A stretch of 64,000 nt of DNA, taken from assembly GCA_965221785.1 (NCBI GenBank), contig CBDCSR010000001.1, forward strand, positions 248,001 to 312,000. Reading direction: 5' to 3'. The notes under the pieces are model-generated. The model did not search any database. It saw only the letters and a program-made list of their open reading frames with translations, and was not told where the DNA came from. A program made the translations under genes and the position numbers. This DNA comes from BD2-11 sp965221785 (GTDB taxonomy: Bacteria; Gemmatimonadota; Gemmatimonadetes; Longimicrobiales; Gaopeijiaceae). Positions 25,001 to 34,800 of this stretch are shown here, one piece after another. Position 1 is the stretch's first letter. Every line of letters starts with the position of its first letter.

Positions 25001-25716
25001 CGGACATGCCGCTTGATGAGCTCCAGGAACTGTTTGGGCAACAAAGGCTCCCGCGCTCCGTGGGCGTCATTGACGACCTGTTGATCCGCATGAGCTTAAA
25101 AGCCATCGGCGGGGCGGCATATGCCGGCGTCTACGGCAGGCGCGAAGAGTCGGGGCACGTTTTCCTTGGAGGGGCGTCGTACAGCCTTGGATACGTTCGC
25201 GATCGCGACCAGGCCGAACTGTACAACCTGGCGCTGCACGAGATCGGGCATGTGTTGGGGATTGGCGACTGGACCCACGGTGGAGCGTTGCCCTCGTGGG
25301 GTAAGATGTTCCGGGACGAACACACGGACCCGCACTTCGCGGGTCCGCTCGCGGTGGCGGCGTTCAACGCCGCGGGGGGCGAAGGCTATCCGGGCGGGAA
25401 GGTGCCCCTCGAGGACAGGGTGCCGACCCTGCACATCCATTGGCGGCAAAGCGTGATCCCCGGCGATGTCATGTCACCCTACGGGGAATCCCTGCTGACG
25501 GCGATCACGCTTCAGGCTCTGGCGGATCTGGGCCACGTGGTGGACGTGAGCAAGGCTGATCCGTACACGCTGCCCGGGCAGGTGCAGGGAGATGCTCAAG
25601 GCGCGGCTGCCCGTGTCGAGGCAGCGATTGCGGAGTCGTTCGCCGACGACGTGATCGAGGGTCCCGTGGTGGTGGTGGACAAGAACGGGAAGGTGGTGAG
25701 GGTCATCCGGCCCTGA
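22057..25716 (+). CDS. Large lipoprotein: Ig-like domains, leucine-rich repeats, M8-type metalloprotease
   Basis: This 1,219-residue protein has a long charged N-region, then a hydrophobic stretch ending FLAVLGSC (Cys48), a lipobox. Order of parts: a BIg2-like domain (about 60-130), three BIg1-like domains (about 140-425, each with an SDSTGLAGVEWTLG-type signature), about eleven leucine-rich repeats (about 479-735, such as NQLSELPPGIFNGL), a cadherin-like segment (DYFSDPDGDPLTY) and a C-terminal protease. The last has LHEIGHVLGIGDW at about 1060 and a downstream IHWRQ His, as in leishmanolysin-type (M8) zinc proteases. It is likely displayed on the cell surface or periplasm. The start is the least certain point. 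It is cargo of the integrated element, upstream of the autotransporter. Confidence 0.8.
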   Translation: MRTRIPAVTSGEPLDPGMPADLTDGSARPPGWLPVAAAAVFLAVLGSCDSDPVVEPEPALEIVPDSVTLTHIGDQFAFTVRGGEAVRWNSLDLAVFTVDADGTVTGRGNGTAQLQAWTPESSDHALVRVQQLADVLETFGEGQRAAAGLSLIEPVGVRVLDAGGAPVSGMAVRFEVDLGGGRVEFAEVLSDSTGLAGVEWTLGPEPGPQTLVVSAEGVASVQIAATALELDEAVASFEVPSGGDQWAWSGRALPEPVVVQARDEGGRPLRGATVRFQPDAGGRADPGTSVSDSAGVASTAWTLGTAPGSQTLTVSAGGDAVVEITAKARDPNEAVASLEVLSGEEQWALAGRQLPDPVSVGLVDDAGQPIWGATVRFDPEAGSGRADPAATITDSLGLASAVWTLGPEVGAQRLVVSAADLKVVFGAKAVSDQGVCNRTPEVSAEITRRARAANCADVTEEMLGGITQVFVSRQGLSRLRSGDFAGLAGLDALELIDNQLSELPPGIFNGLSRLRRLNLSFNQISELPPGLFRGLSGLRELSLRRNRLTAVATGDFADLDRLERLVIDYNELQELPSDVFSGLTQLKILALNRNQLTSLPEDIFDGLSRLEEIWLGVNRLTELPPRLFADKPMLFRIQLRNNDLTELPPELFSETPALRRLFLNGNDLTLLPPDIFAGLDSLTRLDLSFNDLAELPSGIFQGTPKLAQLSLGWNELDELPHGVFAGLSELEWVTLRSNPGADFGVRPEFVRVDVANPLAAGPARLIARVPLGAPFAFDMPVSVQRGRASRDFVSFLPGDSVSAPITVSATGAGAAHAGFGPPPRVTAEGYTGLELIPGEELVLFAETDNRSPVARSRIPAHRLQDEGPSADVALSDYFSDPDGDPLTYSVATTRSGVVAAWIEEGVLWLDPLSVDTTEVEVTANDPGGLRATLRFQAWVVPAPDPDAFNIELYFEPGFTAEEERTIRRAADRWMEAVTGDLPDMPLDELQELFGQQRLPRSVGVIDDLLIRMSLKAIGGAAYAGVYGRREESGHVFLGGASYSLGYVRDRDQAELYNLALHEIGHVLGIGDWTHGGALPSWGKMFRDEHTDPHFAGPLAVAAFNAAGGEGYPGGKVPLEDRVPTLHIHWRQSVIPGDVMSPYGESLLTAITLQALADLGHVVDVSKADPYTLPGQVQGDAQGAAARVEAAIAESFADDVIEGPVVVVDKNGKVVRVIRP

Positions 25717-25893
25717 GCGCGTAGTCCCAATTTCGACGCGCAGGGCAGCCGTTGGTCCTGCGCTGGCAGCACCCGGGTCTCTCCGCGCCCCTTGCTTGTT
25801 CAGGGTTTCCTGATACCCTTCGGGCTGCCATTTCCGGCCGTACCGGGCCACACTCCCACCTCCCCACCCCCTGTTCAAGGACCCCTTTGCGCA

Positions 25894-28800
25894 ATGACCA
25901 CCCTGAGTTTGCTACATCCGGCCCGGTCCGACACCCGGCCGCCATGTCCCTTGACGAGTTCGCCCCCGCTCCGCAGGACGGCGCGAAGACTCTCCGCAGC
26001 GGCGGTCTGCGGCCTGTTGCTGGCTGCCGTCTCGCCGACCGGGGCGCATGGACTCACCGATGCTCCCGCGATGGCGTCCGACACGCTGAGGGTGACACTC
26101 TCCGCACCCGCTGGCGGAACGGTGGCCGAGGGTGCGACCGGCCACTTCGAGGTGGCGGTAGCGGGGAGCACCGCCGCCGGAGCCGTCACGGTCCGTTACT
26201 CGGTCTCGGGCACGGCCGTGTCCGGCGAGGACTACACGGCGCTCGCGGGCGAGGCGACGGTGGCGAAGGGCGAAAGCACTGCCCGGATCGCGCTCGAAGC
26301 GCTCGAGGACGGCATCCTGGACAAGGGCGAGACCGTGGTGCTCGCGCTCACCGGCGCGACCGGTCCCGGCACGGTGATCGTGGACGGGACGGCCGCCACG
26401 GCGACCATTGCGGACAACGGAACGGTGGCGGTCTCGCTCACGGCGGTGCCGGACACCATCAGCGAGGGTTCCGCGTGGAGATCGGCGGTGACCATGTCGA
26501 CGCCGGTGGCGGGCCGGATCTCGGTGCGCTGGCGGACCAAGGACGGGACAGCCGTGGCGGGCCGGGACTACACGGCTGCGGACGAGGTCGTCCTGTTCCA
26601 GCCGGGCGAGACCTCGAAACCGATCAGCGTGCAGACGCTGGAGGACGACAACGCGGAGGCCGTCGAGGTCTTCTATGTGTCGCTGGACCCACCCGCCGAC
26701 GCGGCGCGGAGCGGGACCGGGGATGCCGTCAAGGTCGACCCGAAGCCGCAGTCCGCGTTCATCGGGTGCAACGTGGCGTTTCCGCCCGGCATCCAGACCG
26801 TGTTCCGGTTCAACGAGCCGGTGGCTTCCGGGACGGTGATCGGCACCGTGGCCGCCGACACGCACAGCCTCGCGGTCTACTCGCTGGGCGGGGGACGGAA
26901 CAAGTTCACGATCAACGTATTGACCGGCGAGATTTCGACGACGGCCACCCTGTCCGGTGGCAGCTATCCCTTGACCGTCAGCGTGCTCGACGACTGCGGG
27001 GACAGTGCGAGCGTCGATGTGATCGTCATCGTGAATGGAACGCCGGAAACGGTGGGCACGATTCCGAACGCAACGATCAAGAAGGGCGAGAGCGGGAAAG
27101 TGGACGCGTCTTCGTACTTCAGTGATCCGGAAAGAGGCACGCTGAAGTACACCGCTTCCTCGTCGGAGCCAAGCGTCGTTGGAGTCAGCGTGAGCGGGAG
27201 CACGGTGACCTATGAGGGGCTGAAGGTGGGGAGCGCGGAGGTGACCGTGACCGCGACGGATGTGGGTGACCTCTCGGCGAGTCAGAGCTTTACGGTGACC
27301 GTGATGAACAGCCCCCCGGGCTGTAAGCCGATTCCTTCTCAAGACATTGATCGCGAGGAGAAGGTAAAGATCGACCTGGCCGACTATTGCAGCGACAAAG
27401 ACGGTGATCGCCTGCGCTACAGCGGCGCGAAATCGAGCGACACCGGGGTAGCGACGGTGGCCCTGAGCGGTAGCGAGTTGACGATTACCGGCGTGGCCCG
27501 GGGAAACGCGACAATCAGCGCAACGGCGACCGACCCCCTTGGTGAGAGCGCCAAGGCAACGGTTTTGGTGACGGTGACGAACACCCCTCCCGAGTGCGAT
27601 CAGATTCCCCGTCAGCCAGTTGACGCGGGGAAGAGCGTGACGGTCAACCTGGCCGACTATTGCAGTGACAAAGACGGTGATCTTCTGAGCTACGAAGACG
27701 AATACTCGGACGACGAGGACGTGGCGACGGTAAGCCTGAACGGCAGCAAGCTGAAGATCACGGGCGTGGGAGCGGGCAACACGGACGTGGGGACGATGGT
27801 GAGCGACGGCAATGGCGGAAGCGCCAGCCCCAGCATTCCGGTGACGGTGATTCAACCGAACCGGCCCCCGGAACCGGTGGGCACGATTCCGAACAAGAGC
27901 GTCAACTGGGGTGAGACCGGCTCGGTGGACGTGACCTCGTACTTCCGGGATCTCGATGGCGATGAGCTCACCTACAAGGCGGCTTCCACAGATTCGACCA
28001 TCGTGAGCGTCGGAGTAACTGGCAGCAAGGTGACGTACACCGGGGAATCTGTTGGGACCGCAGGAATAACGGTGACGGCCGACGACGGCAAAGGCGACGG
28101 AACAGCCAAGCAAATATTCAATGTCAAGGTGACGAATCGTGAGCCGGAGTGCCGACCGATTCCGTTGCAGAAGATGAAGGCGGGGCAAAGCGAGTCGGTC
28201 GATCTCGCCGAGCTGTGCAGCGATCAGGATCCTGATGATCAGCTGAGCTACGGCGGGGAGAAATCGACCGATGAAGGGATCGCGACGGTGAGCTTGAAGG
28301 GGAGCGTCCTGACGATCAAGGGTGTGGCGGGCGGTCGTGCCACGGTCAGTGCCGTAGCGACCGACCTCAACAAAGCAAGTGACACGGCCAGCGGCCCCGT
28401 GGAGGTGGAGGAGGTGAACAAGCCTCCGGTAGCAGACGCCGGAAGGGACCAGACGGTGGAGGAGGGCGACCGCGTGGATCTGGACGGTAGCGACAGCTAC
28501 GACAGGGACGGGACGATCGAGGAGTACGCGTGGACGCAGCTAAGCGGACCGGAGGTGACGCTCTACAACGCGGACAAGGCGGAGCCCCATTTCCGGGCTC
28601 CGGGCGTGACGTCGACGACGGATCTGGAGTTCAGGCTGAAGGTGACGGACGACGACAGAGCCACCGACACCGACGACGTGACGGTCACGGTGGAGCCGGA
28701 GCCGGTGCCGGACTGTTCGATCACATCGGTTGCGAACGGCAACTTCACGTTGGGAGAGCACTCCACCACCGTGGGAACGGTGGGCGTGGATGCGAGCGAT

Positions 28801-31800
28801 TGCGGCACCCTCGATTACGCGTTGGGGGGCGCGGGCGCAGACGACGTTTCCGCCGCCGCGGTGAACGCCAGCAGCGACAACGCAGCGATCACGGGGAACT
28901 TCAACTTCGAGGTCAGGAGTTCGTACGACCTGACGCTGACGGTAAGCGAGCGCGGCGGTTCCGCGAGCAAATCCGGGCGCGTGCGCATCAAGGTGACGGA
29001 CGAGAACGATCCGCCGAGGGCGAGCGGGGCGATCGGCAAGCAGAGGGTCCAAGTCGGGGATCCGATCTCGGTCAACCTGACGGGCTACTTCACGGACGAG
29101 GACGCCGGGGACCGGCTGACGTTCGAGTCGAAGTCGTCGGCGACGGGCAGGCTGACGGTGAACGCGAGCGGGAGCCCGGTGACGTTGACGGGCGTTGCGG
29201 CGGGGAGCGCGACGGTCACGGTAACGGCGCGGGACCGCGGGGGTTTGACGGCAACGCAGACGTTTTCGGTGACGGTCGTGCCACAGACGACGACCGAGTG
29301 CCGGATATCGGTGTCGAAGGGGGCTCTTTCGGTGCCGGAGGACGCGGGCACGGGCGACAGGGTGGACGGCAAGGTGGGAGTGACCGCGACGGGCGCTTGC
29401 GGCACGCTGAGCTACGCGCTTTCGGGCACCGGGTCGGAGAACTTCACGGTGGCGGCTGCCGGTTCGGGCGACGACGCAGCGAAGCTCAAGGTGGCCGGGA
29501 AGCTGGACCACGAGACGACGGCCTCGTACGCGCTGAAGCTGACGGTGAGCTCGGGGACGGTGAGCGCCGAGGGCGACGTGGGCGTCACGGTGACGGACGT
29601 GAACGAGGCGCCGGTGATCGAGAGCACGATCCCGGCCCAGGACGTGGTGACGGGCAAGTCGAAGTCGGTCGTGGTGTCTTCGCATTTCAGCGATCCGGAC
29701 GGTGACGACCTGACGTACCTGGCGTCGTCGTCGAACCGGAACGTGGCGACGGTCTCGGTGAACGGCGCCACGGTGGTGGTCCGGGGCGTGGCGAAGGGCA
29801 GCGCGGAGGTCACGGTGACGGCGCGCGATCCGGGCCGCCTGGAGGTCAGTCAGAAGTTCACGGTGACGGTTACGGACCCGCCACCGACGAACGGCGCTCC
29901 CAAGATCGAGAGCGCGATCCCGGCCCGGGAGGTGGTGGCCGGAGAGTCGGTTTCGGTGGTGGTGTCGTCTCACTTCAGCGACCCGGACAACGATATCTTG
30001 ACGTATCTGGCCGAGTCGTTGAACGAGACCGTGGCGACGGTTTCCGTGAACGGCGCCACGGTGGTTGTCCAGGGCGTGGCGAAGGGGAGCGTGGAGGTGA
30101 AGGTGACGGCCCGGGATCCGCACGCCGAGGAGGCCTCGCAGCGGTTCAGCGTGACGGTGAAGCCGGCGAACGCCGCGCCGGTGGCGGCGACCGAGATCCC
30201 GGCGATGACGGTTGCGGCGGGCGAATCGAAGACGGTGGACGTGTCGGCGCACTTCCGCGACCCGGACGGCGACGCGCTGGAGTACGAGGCGTCCTCGTCG
30301 AACGAGGCGGCTGCGACGGTGGGGGTGGAAGGGAGTGAGTTGAAGGTGACGGGCGTGCTCCGCGGCGAGTCGCGGGTGACGGTGACCGCGCGGGATCCCA
30401 AAGGCGCGCAGGCCTCCCAGAGCTTCCTGGTGACGGTGCCCAACGAGGCTCCAGAGCTCGTGGGTACGATACCAGCGCTGATCCTGTCGAAGGGCGACAC
30501 GGGGAGCGTGCGGGTGTCGGCGCACTTCTCGGACGCGGAGTCCGACGCGCTGACGTACAAGGCGTCCTCGTCGAACGTCGGCGTGCTGTCGGTGACGGTG
30601 ACCGGGGAGCATGTGAGCTACGAGGCGCTAAAGGTCGGCACGTCGCGGGTCACGGTGACGGCCGACGACGGGCACGGCGGGACGGCGGACCAAGTGTTCG
30701 GCGTGACGGTCAAGCCCGAGAACGCCGCGCCCGTGATCGTGCGCGCGATGGCGGCGATCACGGTCGAGGCGGACTCGATGGAGGTGGTGGACGCGGCGCC
30801 CCACTTCCGGGATCCGGACGGGGACGAGCTGAGCTACGAGGCGTCCTCGTCGGACGAAGCGGTCGCGAAGGTGTCGGCGAGCGGGAGCGAGGTGACGGTG
30901 ACGGGCGTGTCGCGCGGCGATGCGCGGGTGACGGTCACGGCCCTGGACGGTCGCGGCGGGTCGGTGCCGCAGGACTTCGCGGTGACGGTTCCGAACCGGG
31001 CGCCGGTGGCGGTGGGGTCGATCGGACCAGTGACGACGTACATGCATGGGTGGGTGACGGTCGGGGTGTCGGGTGCGTTCCGGGACCCGGACGGGGACAA
31101 GCTCACCTACCGGGCGTCTTCGTCGGACGAGGGCGTCGTGACGGTCGAGATGGCCCGGAACGTGGTCGAGATTCGCACGGTGTCGCGAGGCTCGGCGAAG
31201 GTGACCGTGACGGCGGACGACGGATACGGCGGGACGGACGAGCAGGAGTTCGAGGTCGAGGTTCCGAACCGGGAGCCCATCAGGCTCGGCTCGATCAAGG
31301 ATCGGACGGTCGCGCGGGGCGAGAGCTTCGAGGTGGGGCTGGCGGAGTATTTCCGGGACTTCGACCTGGACAAGCTTACATACACGGCGACCGCAGTTTC
31401 CAAGGGGTTCGCGAGCTTTTCGGTCGAGGGCGCGGAGTTGACGGTGACGGGCGTGAAGAAGGGAAGCACCCGTGTCGATGTGCTGGCGAGCGACGGGCAC
31501 GGCGGAAGCGCGAAGCAGTATTTCGGGTTGACGGTGACGAACGGCGCGCCGTCGTTCGGGGCGGACGGATTCGAGCGCGAGGTGGCGGAGAACTCGGCGG
31601 CCGGCACGGCGGTGGGCGATCCGGTGGCGGCATCGGACGCGGACGGCGACGCGGTGACGCACGCGTTCGTGGCGGGCGGGGACGAGGCGCTGTTCGAGAT
31701 CGACGAGACGAGCGGCCAGATCACGGTGGCCGCCGGCGCGGCGTTCGACTACGAGAGCGAGAAGAAGGTCTACACGGTCCATGTCGAGGCGAGCGACGGG

Positions 31801-34800
31801 AAGCTGACGGCCACGGTCGAGGTGAAGATCCGGTTGACGGACGTGCCCGCGCCGGGCAGGCCGGTCGCGCCGGTGGTGGCGGGCGGAACGGAACAGGTGT
31901 CGGTGTCGTGGAGCGCGCCGACGAACGAGGGACCGGCGATCACGGACTACGACCTGCGCTACCGGGCAAGCTCGGACAACGAGTGGACGGAGCTCAAGGC
32001 GCTGGGGGCCGTGTCGGCCCACACGATCACCGGGCTGGATGCGGGCACGACGTACTCGGTGCAGGTGCGCGCGGAGAGTTCGGAGGGCGCGGGCGAGTGG
32101 TCGGAGTCCGGCGAGGGAACGACGGAGGCGTCCAACCACGCGCCGGCCTTCGGCGCGGACGCCTATGAGCGCGAGGTCGCGGAGAACTCGGCGGCCGGGA
32201 CGGCGGTGGGCGAGCCCGTGACGGCCACCGACAAGGACGGGGACGACGTGAAGTACGCCTTCGTCGCGGGCGGAGACGAAGCCTCCTTCGAGATCGACGC
32301 ATCGAGCGGCCAGCTCACGGTGGCCGAGGGCGCGGCGCTCGACTACGAAAGCGAGAAGAACGTCTACACGGTCCATGTCGAGGCGAGCGACGGGACGCTC
32401 GCAGCCAGGGTGTCGGTGACGATCCGGCTGACGGATGTTCCCGCGCCGGGAAGGCCGGACGCGCCGGTGGTGACGGGCGGCGAGAAGGAGGTGTCGGTGA
32501 CGTGGAGCGCGCCGCCCAACGATGGGCCGGCGATCACGAGCTACGACCTGCGGTACCGTGCGAACGAGGACAACAAGTGGACGAAGCTCGCGGCGCTGGG
32601 GGCCGTGTCGGCCCACACGATTGCCGGGCTTGACGCGGGTACGCTGTACGAGGTGCAGGTGCGCGCGGAAAGTTCGGAGGGCGCGGGCAAGTGGTCGAAG
32701 TCCGGCGAGGGAGCGACGGAGGACGCACCCAACCACGCGCCGGTATTCGGCTCGCACATTCACGAGCGCGAGGTCGCGGAGAACTCGGCGCCCGGCACTG
32801 CGGTGGGCGAGCCCGTGACGGCCACCGACGAAGACGGGGACGACTTGGCCTACTCCTTCATCGCCAGCGGAGACGAGACCTCCTTCGAGATCGACGAAGA
32901 GAGCGGCCAGATCACGGTGGCGACCGGTGCGGCGCTCGACCACGAGGGCGTGAAGAACGTGTACACGGTCCATGTCCAGGCGAGCGACGGGGAGCTTGTG
33001 GATGCGACCGAGGTGAAGATCCGGGTGACGGACGTTCCCGCGCCGGGCAAGCCGGACGCGCCGACTGTGACGGGCGGCGAGGGCGAGGTGTCGGTGTCGT
33101 GGAGCGCGCCGTCCAACGAGGGGCCCGCGATCACGGGCTACGACCTTCGCTACCGTGCGAACCAGGACAACGACTGGACGGTGCTGTCCGGGCTGGGAAC
33201 CATATCGACTCACAAGATCACGGGGCTCGATGCGGGCACGGCGTACTTCGTGCAGGTGCGCGCGGAGAGTTCGGAGGGCGCGGGCGAGTGGTCGGAGTCC
33301 GGCGAGGGGACAACCGCTGCGGCCAACCGCGCACCGGCGTTCGGCGCGGACGCCTACGAGCGCGAGGTGCCGGAGAACTCGGCGGCGGGCACGGCGGTGG
33401 GCGAGCCCGTGACGGCCACCGACGCGGACGTGGACGATCTGGCCTACGGCTTCACAACGGGCGGAGCCGCGTCCCTGTTCGAGATCGACGCGGCGACGGC
33501 CCGGATCACGGTGGCCGCGGGCACGGCGCTGAACTACGAGAGCGCGGACACGCTCTACATGGTCCATGTCGCGGCGAGCGACGGCGAGCTCGCGGACACC
33601 ACGTCGGTCACGATCCGAGTGACGAACGCGGACGATCCGGGCGAGGTCACGCTGAGCCCCGCGGTGGCGCGCGTGGGCGTCGAGTTGACCGCGATGCTGG
33701 CCGACGAGGACGGCGTGAAGAGCGCGGGCAGGACGCGCACATGGCAGCGGTCGCGCGACGGCAACTCGTGGAACGACATCGGCACGGGCCGGATGTACAA
33801 CCCCGTGACGGCCGACGCGGGCCGGTGGCTGCGCATGGTGTTCACCTACGCCGACGGTCACGGGCCGAACAAGCGGGCGGTGAGCGATCCGGTCAAGGTG
33901 CTGCCCGCGAACGCGGCGCCCAAGTTCCCCGCCGTGTACGAGCGCGAGGTGCCGGAGAACTCGCCGGGCGGCACGGCCATCGGCGCGCCGGTGGCCGCGA
34001 CCGATCCGGACGGCACATCGCCGTTCTACAGTCTGGCCTCCGGGAATGAGGATACGCTGTTCGGGATCGACGCGGCGACGGGCCAGATCAGGGTGGCCGA
34101 CGGCGCGGTTCTGAACTACGAGAGCGGCGACACGCTGCATGTGGTCGGGGTCGAGGCGAGCGACGGCGAACTGGCCGACACCGCATCGGTGACGATCCGC
34201 GTGACCGACGCCGACGATCCGGGCGTGGTGACGCTGAGCCCCGCGGTGGCGCGGGTGGGCGTCGAGTTGACCGCCATGCTGACCGACGAGGACGGCGCGC
34301 GGAGCGCGGGCAGGACGCGGAAGTGGCAGCGGTCCAGGAGCGGCAGCTCGTGGAACGACATCGCATCGGGCCGCAAGTACACGCCCGGCACGAACGACGA
34401 GGGCCGGTGGCTGCGCGCGGTGTTCACCTACGACGACGGCCACGGGAAGGGCAAGCGGGCGTCGAGCGAGGCGGTCGAGGTGCTGCCCGCGAACACGGCG
34501 CCGACGTTCCCCACGGCGCTGGACCGTGAGGTGCCGGAGAACTCGCCGGGCGGGACGGCGGTCGGCGCTCCGGTGGCCGCGACCGATCCGGACGACGGCG
34601 CGTCGCTGTCCTACGCCTTCGTGCCCGGCGGGGACGAGGCGCTGTTCGGGATCGAGGCCTCGACGGGCCAGATCACCGTGGCCGAGGGCGCGGTGCTCGA
34701 CTACGAGAGCGGGAACACGCTGTACAACGTCAAGGTCGAGGCGAGCGACGGCGAGCTTGCCGACACCGCGTCGGTCAGGATCCAAGTCACGAACGCGGAC

